Source: Roseateles subflavus (GTDB taxonomy: Bacteria > Pseudomonadota > Gammaproteobacteria > Burkholderiales > Burkholderiaceae_C). From it: a stretch of DNA of 64,000 nt. A program made the translations under genes and the position numbers. Below the pieces are notes generated by a model. That model was given only the letters and a program-made list of their open reading frames with translations, did no database searches and was not told where the DNA came from. How positions within the stretch are numbered: position 1 is the stretch's first letter; every line of letters begins with the position of its first letter. Below are positions 9,346 through 17,519 of this stretch, in pieces. The DNA is taken from contig NZ_JASVDS010000001.1 of the NCBI RefSeq assembly GCF_030285365.1, positions 682,001-746,000 on the forward strand, written 5' to 3'.

Positions 9346-9478
9346 AAAGGGGAGTAGCGCTCGGCCCAGGTGCCGAGGCGGCCGCCCGTCAGTACGGTGC
9401 TCGCGAGAGCGCCCGGGCCCCGCAGCCAGCCTGCACCATCCTCTGGTGCCGGTCACGCCCCGCAAGACCTTTCGTGAG
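9346..9478 (+). ncRNA. yybP-ykoY manganese riboswitch
   Basis: The leader of the TerC gene contains the conserved blocks of the yybP-ykoY aptamer in order: AAAGGGGAGTAGCGCT at 9346-9361, then CCCGTCAGTACGGTGCTCGC (9385-9404), CCCGGGCCCC, a small stem around 9432-9448, and GGTCACGCCCCGCAAGACCTT (9450-9471) closing the structure. In this class Mn2+ binds between the two conserved loops and usually turns on an exporter (mntP or alx in E. coli). The 70 bases between 9479 and 9549 are the expression platform; the GGGAG of the ribosome site at 9539-9543 lies there, so translational control is possible. Confidence 0.9.
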
Positions 9479-9549
9479 CCGTCGATGTCCTGGCTGCCGT
9501 TGTCCGGCCGCTCAGGTATCTTGTGTCTGACGTCTTGCGGGAGTCTCTG

Positions 9550-10515
9550 ATGAGCAGCAGCGCGCCCCTGTGGTTGTGGGTTTTCTTCGTGGTGTCCGTC
9601 CTGGGCGCCTTGTTTGTCGACTTCGTCCTGCTGCGCAAGCAGGGGGCCCACGAGGTCAGCGTGCGCGAGGCCGTGCGCTGGTCCGTGGTCTGGGTGGCCC
9701 TGAGCCTGGCCTTCAATGCCCTGCTGTGGTGGGCGGTGCGTGACAGCAGCGGCGACACCGCCCTGGCCAACACCCGCGCCCTCGAGTTCCTCACGGGCTA
9801 TCTCATCGAGAAGTCCCTGGCGGTCGACAACATCTTCGTCTTCCTGATGATCTTCACCTACTTCTCGGTGCCGCCGGCCTACCAGAAGCGGGTGCTGATG
9901 TGGGGCATCGTGGGCGCCATCGTGCTGCGCACGGTGATGATCCTCGTGGGGAGCTGGCTCATCGCGCAGTTCCACTGGGTGCTGTATCTCTTCGGCGCCT
10001 TCCTGCTGCTCACCGGCATCAAGATGTGGTGGGCGGCCGGGCAGGAGCCGGACCTCGAGTCCAACCCCGCGCTCAAGCTGCTGCGCCGCGTGCTGCCGGT
10101 GAGCCCGCAGTTCGATGGCGAACGCTTCATCACCCGCCTGGACGGCCGGCGCATCGCGACGCCGCTGTTCCTGGTGGTCGCCCTCGTCGGCATCACGGAC
10201 GTCATCTTCGCGGTGGACTCCATCCCCGCCATCTTTGCCGTGACCAGCGACCCCTTCATCGTCCTGACGTCCAACATCTTCGCCATCCTCGGCCTGCGGG
10301 CGATGTACTTCCTGCTGGCCGCCATGGCCGCCCGCTTCCACCTGCTGAGCTACGGCCTGGCCGTCGTGCTGGCCTTCATCGGCACGAAGATGATGCTGAT
10401 CGATGTCATCAAGATCCCGGTGCTGGTCTCGCTGGCCGCCGTGATCGGCATCCTGGCCGTGACCATGGTCATCAGCGTCCGCACCGCGCCCAAGCTGCCC
10501 GCTCCGAAGGCCTGA
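9550..10515 (+). CDS. TerC family membrane protein, Alx-like Mn2+ exporter
   Basis: An inner-membrane protein of 321 residues with about nine helices. The family motifs are plain: GYLIEKSLAVDNIFVFLMIF with the metal-binding acidic pair, and a second repeat VALVGITDVIFAVDSIPAIFA. This is the long Alx-type rather than the short TerC type. With the Mn2+ riboswitch directly upstream, the expected job is manganese efflux or metalation of exported proteins. I chose ATG 9550, preceded by CGGGAGTCTCTG; the in-frame upstream start at 9523 lies in the expression platform. Followed by a G/C-rich hairpin at 10514-10539. Confidence 0.93.
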   Translation: MSSSAPLWLWVFFVVSVLGALFVDFVLLRKQGAHEVSVREAVRWSVVWVALSLAFNALLWWAVRDSSGDTALANTRALEFLTGYLIEKSLAVDNIFVFLMIFTYFSVPPAYQKRVLMWGIVGAIVLRTVMILVGSWLIAQFHWVLYLFGAFLLLTGIKMWWAAGQEPDLESNPALKLLRRVLPVSPQFDGERFITRLDGRRIATPLFLVVALVGITDVIFAVDSIPAIFAVTSDPFIVLTSNIFAILGLRAMYFLLAAMAARFHLLSYGLAVVLAFIGTKMMLIDVIKIPVLVSLAAVIGILAVTMVISVRTAPKLPAPKA

Positions 10516-10542
10516 CGGGCCCCGGCTTGCCGGCCCGTCCCC

Positions 10543-10569
10543 AAAAAAAGGGCCCTCGACGAGAGGGCC
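10543..10569 (-). terminator. Intrinsic terminator of luxI
   Basis: Seven-base stem GGCCCTC/GAGGGCC (10551-10557 with 10563-10569), loop GACGA, and a run of seven A at 10543-10549 that reads as U on the minus strand. It lies 55 bases past the luxI stop, in the right orientation to end that transcript. A second hairpin (10514-10539, GACGGGCC arms) without a T run follows terC on the plus strand. Confidence 0.75.
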
Positions 10570-10624
10570 TGAACAAGAGAGAGACGGTCGGGGCGGCCGG
10601 GCGCTGCGGCGCTGCCGCACTGCG

Positions 10625-11278
10625 TCAGGCGGCGGCCCGCAGCAGTTCGCTGATCGTGTAAGGGACGGGCTGGGCGACCGGCTGCTGCGCCTGCGTGGCC
10701 GGCACGAGCGCATCGAAGGTCTTGTCGGTGAACTCGATCATGGCGGCGACCAGCAGCTGGCCCTCGCTCCGCACGGGCGGGCCCAGGCGCTGGATGTCCA
10801 CCCCCCAGCGCATGGCCAGGCGCTCGATGGCGACGGTCGTGCAGAAGATGAGCCGTTTCGCGCCCTCCTGGGCGGCGGTGCGGATGGCCTGCAGCAGCAG
10901 CTGCTTGCCAACCAGCAGGTCCGCGGCGCTGGCGCCGGGCAGGCCGTGCTGCTGGATGTCCATGGCGGCATAGCGCGACAGCTCCCAGATCATGGCGTCC
11001 CGGGGCGGCGTGTGCCCGCCCAGCAGCTGCGGGAAGAGGTCACCCAGCAGGTAGCTGCCCTCGGTCGGCAGCAGGCGGGCATAACCGACGACCCGGCCTT
11101 CGTCCGTCCGGGCCACCAGGTGCACGGCCTCGGCCTTGTCGAACTGGTCCTGGTCAAAACCGGGGCGGCAGGGGAGATCCCATCCCAGGCGTCCGACGAA
11201 GACGTCATACCGATAGGCCGCCAGTTCCGTGCGGGTGGCGGCGCTGAGGGCCGTGTCGGCGTAGCGATGGATTCTCAT
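10625..11278 (-). CDS. Acyl-homoserine-lactone synthase, LuxI family
   Basis: Makes an N-acyl-homoserine lactone from SAM and acyl-ACP (or acyl-CoA). 217 residues, close to the family norm. The invariant residues are present: R/F/W in RYDVFVGRLGWDLP, the two Asp of FDQDQFD, Arg in VVGYARLLPT, and Glu/Arg in WELSRYAAM. The AAA..TTV segment LIFCTTVAIERLAMRWG resembles synthases of the P. aeruginosa LasI/Burkholderia type; acyl chain cannot be predicted safely. The ATG at 11278 is preceded by GGAGGAG at ideal spacing, so an upstream in-frame ATG (11299) is unlikely. A lux-type box lies about 75 bases upstream, and the cognate LuxR is 0.8 kb away, divergent. Confidence 0.95.
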   Translation of the reverse strand: MRIHRYADTALSAATRTELAAYRYDVFVGRLGWDLPCRPGFDQDQFDKAEAVHLVARTDEGRVVGYARLLPTEGSYLLGDLFPQLLGGHTPPRDAMIWELSRYAAMDIQQHGLPGASAADLLVGKQLLLQAIRTAAQEGAKRLIFCTTVAIERLAMRWGVDIQRLGPPVRSEGQLLVAAMIEFTDKTFDALVPATQAQQPVAQPVPYTISELLRAAA

Positions 11279-11351
11279 GCGGGCTCCTCCGATCCTCATC
11301 AGGCTGTGTGAGTGTGGATCGCATTTCAGACGCTGGTGCGAATTCCGGCAA

Positions 11352-11367
11352 CTAACAGAACTGTTAG
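11352..11367. promoter_or_regulatory. lux-type box upstream of luxI
   Basis: CTAACAGAACTGTTAG: a perfect 7-base inverted repeat with a two-base centre, with the CT-N12-AG pattern of las/rhl boxes. It lies about 75 bases before the luxI ATG, placing it at or near the promoter. It is the expected binding site of the LuxR protein encoded at 12100-12813, giving positive feedback. It may also act on the divergent gene at 11578. Confidence 0.75.
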
Positions 11368-11577
11368 GGCCAGGGGCTCCGCAGGACTTGTACAGTTCCC
11401 TTCGGGGCGGTGATGCAATCGTCCCGAGGAGTTGTTCGTGTGGGGCATGGCGGCCGCCCAATGAGCCTGCCAGCCCCGCGTGACCGGGATCCCGTTGGTA
11501 AAAGAAAGGAAGCGGGCCGCAGTCTGATGGTTCGCAGGAGCGGACCATGTTGAACTGAATGAGCCCGTCCAAGACCT

Positions 11578-11979
11578 ATGAGCATTGATTTCTACCGGCG
11601 GCTTGGTGCCGCACAGCTGGCGTTGCTGCGCTTCGAGCATCTCGAGTCGCACGTCGATGCCGACCTCTCGGACCTCGCCCTGCAGGCGCGCTGCGAAGGC
11701 GCCTGGCTGACCGAGGGCATCGAGGGTTACACCGAATGGGTGGACAGCGCGCGTGCCGGCTATTCCATCGGCTGGGACTGGGTCGTCCAGCCGCCGTCCG
11801 GTCTGCTGGCACTCAAGGCCCACTCCATCCGCACCAACATCATGCTCACGGAGCCCGATGGCACGGATGCGGGCCGCGCCCGCACCGAGCTGCATCTGGC
11901 CGAGCTGCTAGAGACCTGGCCCTGGCCGGACACCGTCCTGCACTCGCTCAAGCAGGCCAGCCCGCAGCTGCAGCGTTAG
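11578..11979 (+). CDS. Conserved small protein between luxI and luxR (DUF4902-like)
   Basis: 133 residues, soluble, acidic, no signal peptide or membrane helix. The sequence starts MSIDFYRRLGAAQLALLRFEHL and has a Trp-rich middle, SIGWDWVVQPPSGLLALKAHSIRTNIML. I believe it belongs to the DUF4902 group of proteins that recur beside AHL synthase and receptor genes in Burkholderiales; that assignment is from memory of the family and needs a search. It lies in the divergent direction from luxI and 120 bases before luxR, and could be co-transcribed with luxR. A role in modulating quorum sensing is inference from position only. Confidence 0.7.
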   Translation: MSIDFYRRLGAAQLALLRFEHLESHVDADLSDLALQARCEGAWLTEGIEGYTEWVDSARAGYSIGWDWVVQPPSGLLALKAHSIRTNIMLTEPDGTDAGRARTELHLAELLETWPWPDTVLHSLKQASPQLQR

Positions 11980-12008
11980 TTGCGCGAGCTGCCGTCGGCC
12001 AGGCATCA

Positions 12009-12022
12009 AGGGGAATTCCCCT
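12009..12022. promoter_or_regulatory. Palindromic operator candidate upstream of luxR
   Basis: AGGGGAATTCCCCT is a perfect 14-base palindrome 78 bases before the luxR ATG at 12100. It does not match the CT-N12-AG pattern of the luxI box, so a different regulator is likely. Could be a simple protein-binding site or a short hairpin. Confidence 0.4.
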
Positions 12023-12099
12023 AGTTGGCGCTATGCGCACGCTTTGGCACCCTGCCGGGTCGCCAATGAGGCGTCGTGCAACCAGCCGCCGGGGCCCCA

Positions 12100-12813
12100 A
12101 TGAAATGTTGGCAAAGTGAACAGCTGCGTCTGATCAGCAATGCGTCCAGCACCCAGGAGACGTTCGACACGGTGCTGGCCGAGGCCAACCGCATCGGCTT
12201 CACCTACTGCTCCTTCGGGATGAAGGGGCCGGTGCCGCTGGCCGCGCCGCGCGTCGTCTGGTGCAGCAACTACCCGGCCGACTGGCAGCGCCGCTACGAG
12301 GAGATGGGCTATCTGCGCGTGGACCCCTCGGTGCAGCGGGCCATCGTTTCCGACGAGATCATGGTCTGGGACGACGCCCTCTATGCCAACGCCCAGGCGC
12401 TTCGTGCCGATGCCGCCGCGCATGGCCTGCGGCATGGCGTGGCGGTGCCGCGACGCGATGCCCGGGGCATGGTCAGCCTGCTGAGCTTCGTGCGCTCCGA
12501 CGACGAGGTCTCTCCCGAGGAGCTGGCCAGCAAGCGCGAGCGCATGCACTGGCTCTCGGTGCTGTGCCATGACGGCATGCTCAAGGTCTGGGGCGACCTG
12601 CTGCGCGACGATTCCGCCGTGGAGCTGTCCGACCGCGAGCGCGACGTCCTGCGCTGGGCCTGCGAGGGCAAGACCTCGACCGACATCGCGCAGATCATGC
12701 AGATCTCCGAGGCCACGGTGAATTTCCATACGCGCAACTCCTGCGCCAAGCTGGGCACCAGCAACCGGACCGCGGCGGCCGTCCGGGCCGCGCTGCTGGG
12801 CCTGCTCTGGTGA
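12100..12813 (+). CDS. LuxR family AHL-responsive transcriptional regulator
   Basis: 237 residues with the two-domain layout of quorum-sensing receptors. The N-terminal autoinducer domain has the ligand-pocket residues in order: Trp/Tyr of WCSNYPADWQRRYEEMGYLRVDP and the Trp of IMVWDDAL. The C-terminal GerE-type helix-turn-helix begins LSDRERDVLRWACEGKTSTDIA and continues QIMQISEATVNFHTRNSCAKLGTSNRTAAAVRA. It should bind the AHL made by the neighbouring LuxI and act at the box at 11352-11367. I use ATG 12100; a GTG at 12076 is in frame and would add eight residues. Confidence 0.92.
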   Translation: MKCWQSEQLRLISNASSTQETFDTVLAEANRIGFTYCSFGMKGPVPLAAPRVVWCSNYPADWQRRYEEMGYLRVDPSVQRAIVSDEIMVWDDALYANAQALRADAAAHGLRHGVAVPRRDARGMVSLLSFVRSDDEVSPEELASKRERMHWLSVLCHDGMLKVWGDLLRDDSAVELSDRERDVLRWACEGKTSTDIAQIMQISEATVNFHTRNSCAKLGTSNRTAAAVRAALLGLLW

Positions 12814-12967
12814 CGCCCGCACCGTCCACCCCGTCCTGAACGCCGGATCCGCCGGGAGACCGGCCGGGCCTGCACGCCGGCCACAGGCCCTTCGCGCGGC
12901 GGAAGGCCTGCCCGGGCGCTGGCCGCCCGCTTGCGAATCATGTCCGTCATTTGTTTGAGTGAAAGCA

Positions 12968-12986
12968 AATGCGAATGGTTCGCATT
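12968..12986. promoter_or_regulatory. Fur-box-like dyad upstream of tonB
   Basis: AATGCGAATGGTTCGCATT: arms AATGCGAA and TTCGCATT are perfect inverted copies around TGG. Together with the preceding GCAA and the following GTG it fits overlapping NAT(A/T)AT-type Fur half sites with extra GC, as seen in high-GC betaproteobacteria. It lies about 95 bases before the tonB ATG. A near-identical dyad precedes the receptor gene at 14984, which supports a shared iron-dependent repressor. Confidence 0.75.
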
Positions 12987-13081
12987 GTGTATGATGGCTT
13001 CATCATCCTGAATTCAACGCGTGGCGGGATGCGGGGCGCCGACCGGTCGCCCGGCTGACAAGGCTGCGCGGCCCCCGCGTC

Positions 13082-13867
13082 ATGAGCCAAGCGCTTGCCT
13101 CCTTCCCGCTGGACTACTCCTCGACGGCCGCCGCCCCGCGGGGGGCCGACGCGCCCCGCCCGGCACGCGAGGCCGCGACGCCCCCGGTGGCCCTGCATGC
13201 CCGGCCCTCGGCGGGCCTGGGGGACTGGCGGCCGCCCCGGCGCAGCAAGCGCCTGCTGCTGCCCGTGCTGGGGCTGCACGCGGTCATGGCCTGGGGGCTG
13301 GTGCAGATGGGCGTCGTCCCCATGCCCAAGCGCCCGGCGCCGGTCGAGGTCAAGCTGCTGAGCGTCGCGCCGCCCAAGACCCCGCCGCCGCCTGCCGTGC
13401 GCACGCCGGTCGTGCCCCAGTTCCAGCAACTCACCGTCCCGCCCGTGGAGGTGCCGATCATCCAGCTGGCTCCGACCCCGGTGACGGCCGTGGTCGCCGA
13501 GAACCCGCCCCCGCGCGCCGCCGTGACCCCGACGCCCGCGCCGGCTGCCGTGGTGGCGCCCGGCCCCGCGCATGCCGGGCCGCGCGAGGTGTCGGCCAGT
13601 GTCGTCCAGTATCTCCAGGCGCCGCCGATCGCCGTGCCGGCCCTGTCCCGCCGCCTGGGCGAGAAGGGCACCGTGGTGCTGCGCGTCCTGGTGGACCGCG
13701 ACGGCCTGCCGCGCCAGATCAGCGTGCAGCAGTCGTCGGGCTTCAGTCGCCTTGACGAGCAGGCCCAGCAGGCCATGCGCGCGGCGCGCTTCAAGCCCCA
13801 CACCGAGAACGGCGAGCCCGTCGAGATGCTGGTGCTGACGCCGATCCAGTACGAGCTGGGCCGGTGA
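13082..13867 (+). CDS. tonB: TonB energy transducer
   Basis: Couples the proton-motive force of the inner membrane to outer-membrane receptors. 261 residues: cytoplasmic N-terminus, one anchor helix at residues 58-79 (LLLPVLGLHAVMAWGLVQMGV), a long Pro-rich periplasmic spacer (about 85-175, with PAPVEVKLL and PPKTPPPP), and the C-terminal TonB domain (SRRLGEKGTVVLRVLVDRDGLPRQI to FKPHTENGEPVEMLVLTPIQYELG). The ATG at 13082 overlaps nothing upstream; a longer frame in another register is a shadow. Preceded by a Fur-box-like dyad and directly coupled to the next gene by a GTGA overlap. exbB/exbD are not in the window. Confidence 0.93.
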   Translation: MSQALASFPLDYSSTAAAPRGADAPRPAREAATPPVALHARPSAGLGDWRPPRRSKRLLLPVLGLHAVMAWGLVQMGVVPMPKRPAPVEVKLLSVAPPKTPPPPAVRTPVVPQFQQLTVPPVEVPIIQLAPTPVTAVVAENPPPRAAVTPTPAPAAVVAPGPAHAGPREVSASVVQYLQAPPIAVPALSRRLGEKGTVVLRVLVDRDGLPRQISVQQSSGFSRLDEQAQQAMRAARFKPHTENGEPVEMLVLTPIQYELGR

Positions 13868-14967
13868 GCCCGCGCCCGCCGCCGCTGGGCGCCATTCCGC
13901 CGCATGTCGTGGCGGCCGGGGACTACGAGGCCCTCGCCCGCGAGCGCCTGGATGACGCCGCCTGGGCCTATCTGGATGGCGCGGCGGCCGATGAGCGCAC
14001 GGCCGCCGCCAACCGTGCCGCCTTTGCCCGCCTCGATCTGCAGACGCGGGTGCTGCGCGACCTGCGCGGTGGCCATACGCGCTGCCGGCTCATGGGCCTG
14101 GACCTGCCCCATCCGATGCTGCTGGCGCCCGTCGCGCACCAGGGGCTCTTCCATCCGGATGCCGAGGCGGCCACGGCGCTGGCCGCGGGCGTGATGCAGA
14201 CCCCCATGATCCTCAGCACGCTGTCCACGCTGGGCGTCGAGGCGGTGGCGGCGCAGGCGGCGGGGCCGCTGTGGTTCCAGCTGTACGCGCAGCCGCGCTG
14301 GGAAGACAGTCTGCGGCTCATCCGGCGCGCCGAGGACGCCGGCTGCCAGGCCCTGGTGCTGACCGTCGACGCCCCGGTGGCCGGCGTGCGCAACCGGGAA
14401 CAGCGCGCCGGCTTCGCCGTGCCGCCCTCACTGGCACCCGAGGACCTGCGGGACTGTGCGCCGCTGCCGGCCTCCGTGGCGGGCACGGATCCGGTCTTCG
14501 ATCGCCTGATGGCCGCCGCCCCGCGCTGGGAGCACGTCGAGGCCCTCCGGCGAGCGACGGCGCTGCCCGTGCTCATCAAGGGGCTGACCCATCCGGACGA
14601 CGCACGCCTCGCCCTCGAGGCCGGCATGGACGGGGTGATCGTCTCCAACCATGGCGGCCGCACGCTCGACGGGCTGCCGGCCAGCCTGGATCTGCTGCCG
14701 GCCATCGTGCAGGCCGTGGGTGGCCGGGTCCCGGTGCTGCTGGACGGCGGCATCCGCCGCGGCAGCGACGTCTACAAGGCGCTGACCCTCGGGGCGGATG
14801 CCGTCCTGCTGGGCCGTTGCTGGGTGTATGCGCTCGCCGCGGCCGGCGCGCTGGGTGTCGCCCATGTCATCCGTCTCCTGCAGGAAGAGCTGGCCCTGAC
14901 GATGGCGCTGTGCGGCTGCCGGGAGGTGAGTGGGGCGCGGCCTGCGCACGGTCCGGCGTCTGTCTGA
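13864..14967 (+). CDS. FMN-dependent alpha-hydroxy-acid oxidase/dehydrogenase
   Basis: A TIM-barrel flavoenzyme of the glycolate oxidase/L-lactate dehydrogenase/mandelate dehydrogenase family that oxidises a 2-hydroxy acid to a 2-oxo acid. 367 residues, normal length. Family marks: YLDGAAADERT near the N-terminus, LLAPVAHQGLFHPDAE, the FMN strand ILSTLSTLGVE, QLYAQPRWEDS, VLTVDAP, the catalytic-site Lys of VLIKGLTHPDD, and the active-site SNHGGRTLDG with His263, then VLLDGGIRRGSDVYKALTLGADAVLLGR. It begins at GTG 13864, overlapping the tonB stop by four bases, so it is translated with tonB. Why it is in an iron block is unclear; it could act on a hydroxy-acid siderophore part or simply be iron-regulated metabolism. 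Confidence 0.9.
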   Translation: MSPRPPPLGAIPPHVVAAGDYEALARERLDDAAWAYLDGAAADERTAAANRAAFARLDLQTRVLRDLRGGHTRCRLMGLDLPHPMLLAPVAHQGLFHPDAEAATALAAGVMQTPMILSTLSTLGVEAVAAQAAGPLWFQLYAQPRWEDSLRLIRRAEDAGCQALVLTVDAPVAGVRNREQRAGFAVPPSLAPEDLRDCAPLPASVAGTDPVFDRLMAAAPRWEHVEALRRATALPVLIKGLTHPDDARLALEAGMDGVIVSNHGGRTLDGLPASLDLLPAIVQAVGGRVPVLLDGGIRRGSDVYKALTLGADAVLLGRCWVYALAAAGALGVAHVIRLLQEELALTMALCGCREVSGARPAHGPASV

Positions 14968-14983
14968 CACAAATCAATTGCAA

Positions 14984-15000
14984 ATGCGAATGCTTCGCAT
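14984..15000. promoter_or_regulatory. Fur-box-like dyad upstream of the siderophore receptor
   Basis: ATGCGAATGCTTCGCAT: perfect seven-base arms around TGC, nearly the same as the dyad at 12968-12986. It is 146 bases upstream of the receptor ATG; AT-rich CTAGAATATTGAT just downstream could be a -10 region. Candidate repression site for the seven-gene iron operon that follows. Confidence 0.75.
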
Positions 15001-15145
15001 CTAGAATATTGATCTGTCGCAGCAAGCCAACCGTTTCAACGGCCGGGGTGCCTCGCGCACCTCGCCGGGCCTCTCGAGGCCGGGAGGGGGTCGAGACGCC
15101 CGGCATCGGTAGCCAGCCGCCCCCGAACCCTGAAACGGAGCGTCC

Positions 15146-17476
15146 ATGTCCCACATCAAGAGCCGCAAGCACGCGGCGCCCGTCCGCCTGAGCACCACGG
15201 CCCTGGCCCTGCTGGCTGGCAGCCTCCCCGGTCTGACCCTGGCCGCCGAAGGCGCCGCCCCCGCCGCCAAGGCGCAGGAGCAGGTGCTGCCCACCCTGAA
15301 GGCCACGGCTGCGCCGGAGTCCGGCTTCAAGGCGGACACCAGCGCCAACGCCAAGCTGACCCAGCCGCTGCTGGACACGCCCAAGACGGTGCAGGTCATC
15401 AAGAAGGAGATGCTGCAGGAGCAGGGCGCGGCCTCGCTGATGGACGCGCTGCGCAATACCCCGGGCATCACCATGCAGCTGGGCGAGAACGGCAACACCT
15501 CGGCCGGTGACACCTTCCAGATGCGCGGCTTCTCCACGCAGTCGGCCACCTTCGTCGACGGCATGCGCGATCTGGGCGCGGTGACGCGCGACACCTTCAA
15601 TCTGGAGTCCGTCGAGGTGGTCAAGGGCCCGTCCGGCGCGGACATCGGCCGGGGCGCCAGCGCCGGCTACATCAACCTGATCAGCAAGCAGCCGCAGGCC
15701 GACCAGTTCAACGAGCTCAACGTGAGCCTCGGCACCGCCAGCCGCAAGCGCGCCACGCTCGACAGCAATGTCCAGCTGGGCACCAGCACCGCCGCACGCC
15801 TCAACGTGATGGTGCAGGACGGTGGCGTCGAGGGCCGTGACCTCGTCAAGAACAAGGGCTGGGGCCTCGCCCCCTCGATCGCCTTCGGCCTGAACTCGCC
15901 GACGCGCGTCTTCCTCTACTCCCAGCACCTGCGCCAGAACAACGTGCCGGATGGCGCCATCCCCACCACGGGCATGGCCGGCTTCTACAACGCCAACGCC
16001 ACGATCCAGGCGGCCAGCAAGGTCCGCCGCGAGAACTACTACGGCAGCGCCTCCGACTACGAGAAGGTCGATGCCGACATGGTCTCCGCGCGCCTCGAGA
16101 TGGACCTCGGCGGTGGCACGCAGCTGCGCAGCCTGACCCGCTACGGCCGCACCCACATGGACCGCGTGCTGACGGGCGTCAACGCTCTGAGCGTCAATGC
16201 CACCACGCAGGCCATCGAGGTGGCCCGCTCCCGCCAGCGCGTGGACCAGCGCAACGAGATCCTGGGCAACCAGACCAACGTCGTGACCGGCTTCAAGCTG
16301 GGTGGCCTGCAGAACGACCTCAGCGCCGGCGTCGAGCTGCTGATGGAGACGCAGAGCAACCGCGGCTTCACCAACGGCAGCAGCAGCACCGTGGACGTCG
16401 TGCTGAACAAGACGAAGGTGCCGGGCATCGCCCTGCCCAACGCCAACCTGTACGCCCCGAACGTGGCCGACGTGCTCGGCACGCCCATCGCCACCGGCGC
16501 GGACACCGACGGCCGCAGCCTCACCCAGGCCCTGTACGCCTTCGACACGCTGCACCTGAGCGAGCAGCTCAAGCTGAACGCCGGCCTGCGCGTCGAGCAC
16601 TACAGCCTGCGCACCCACAGCAGCACCCTCGTGACGGGCGGCACCGGCGGCAATGTGGCCACCTACAAGCCGCAGGGCTATGACGTCGGCAGCTTCGTGC
16701 CGAGCAACCTCTCGAGCAGCGACTGGCTCAAGAGCTGGAACCTGGGCCTGGTCTACAAGCCGGCGGCCGAGGGCACGGTGTACGTGTCGCTGGCCAACAG
16801 CTACACCCCGCCAGGCGGCGACAACTTCGTGCTGTCGTCCAGCGCCACCAGCCAGGCCAATGCCGCGCTGGATCCGCAGAAGACGAGCAACGTCGAGCTG
16901 GGCGCGAAGTGGGAGCTGCTGGATCGTCGCCTGAACGTGAGCGCGGCGCTGTACCACACCCGCAACGAGGGTCAGGTCTCCTTTGACGACCTCAAGAACC
17001 CCCTGCCCATGGGCAAGACGCGCGTGACGGGCCTGGAGCTCTCGGCCGTCGGCCAGATCACCAACTTCTGGCAGGTCTCGGCGGGCGTGGCGCGCATGAA
17101 GACGAAGCAGTCGGACCAGTGGAGCAGCGACCGCACGACCGAGACCGTCGGCGTGCGCTGGTCCCCGGACTGGACCGCCACGCTGTGGACGTCCTACACC
17201 TTCGGCGACCTGACCGTCGGCGGCGGCCTGCGCCATGTCTCCGAGCAGAAGCGTGCGATCACCACGGCCACGGCGGCGCAGAACATGCCCACCATCCCGG
17301 CCTACACCGTGACCGATCTGATGGCGGCCTACGCCTGGAGCAAGACTCTGAAGTTCCAGCTCAACGTGGGCAATCTGTTCGACAAGACCTACATCGCCTC
17401 GCTCAACAACAGTGGCGCCCGCATGAAGCTGGGCGCGGAGCGCAGCGTCACGCTGAGCGCCAACCTGCTGTTCTGA
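15146..17476 (+). CDS. TonB-dependent catecholate siderophore receptor, Fiu/PiuA-like
   Basis: Outer-membrane receptor of 776 residues, close to E. coli Fiu and P. aeruginosa PiuA. Signal peptide at residues 1-34 (TTALALLAGSLPGLTLAAE), TonB box/plug region from about 45 (LDTPKTVQVIKKEMLQEQGAASLMDALRNTPGI), plug core MRGFSTQSATFVDGMRDLG and VEVVKGPSGADIGRGASAGYINLISKQP, then a 22-strand barrel ending in SVTLSANLLF with the C-terminal Phe of outer-membrane proteins. It imports ferric catecholates, including monomeric ones. The following piuC gene is the standard partner. Likely Fur-repressed from the dyad at 14984. Confidence 0.93.
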   Translation: MSHIKSRKHAAPVRLSTTALALLAGSLPGLTLAAEGAAPAAKAQEQVLPTLKATAAPESGFKADTSANAKLTQPLLDTPKTVQVIKKEMLQEQGAASLMDALRNTPGITMQLGENGNTSAGDTFQMRGFSTQSATFVDGMRDLGAVTRDTFNLESVEVVKGPSGADIGRGASAGYINLISKQPQADQFNELNVSLGTASRKRATLDSNVQLGTSTAARLNVMVQDGGVEGRDLVKNKGWGLAPSIAFGLNSPTRVFLYSQHLRQNNVPDGAIPTTGMAGFYNANATIQAASKVRRENYYGSASDYEKVDADMVSARLEMDLGGGTQLRSLTRYGRTHMDRVLTGVNALSVNATTQAIEVARSRQRVDQRNEILGNQTNVVTGFKLGGLQNDLSAGVELLMETQSNRGFTNGSSSTVDVVLNKTKVPGIALPNANLYAPNVADVLGTPIATGADTDGRSLTQALYAFDTLHLSEQLKLNAGLRVEHYSLRTHSSTLVTGGTGGNVATYKPQGYDVGSFVPSNLSSSDWLKSWNLGLVYKPAAEGTVYVSLANSYTPPGGDNFVLSSSATSQANAALDPQKTSNVELGAKWELLDRRLNVSAALYHTRNEGQVSFDDLKNPLPMGKTRVTGLELSAVGQITNFWQVSAGVARMKTKQSDQWSSDRTTETVGVRWSPDWTATLWTSYTFGDLTVGGGLRHVSEQKRAITTATAAQNMPTIPAYTVTDLMAAYAWSKTLKFQLNVGNLFDKTYIASLNNSGARMKLGAERSVTLSANLLF

Positions 17477-17519
17477 ACCGGGCCCCGACCCCCAGCCATC
17501 GCCCATCCAGGAGTCGCCC

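Noticed and set aside
10514..10539. G/C hairpin after terC as an intrinsic terminator
   Set aside because: Stem is good but is followed by CCCCAAAAAAA rather than T on the plus strand.
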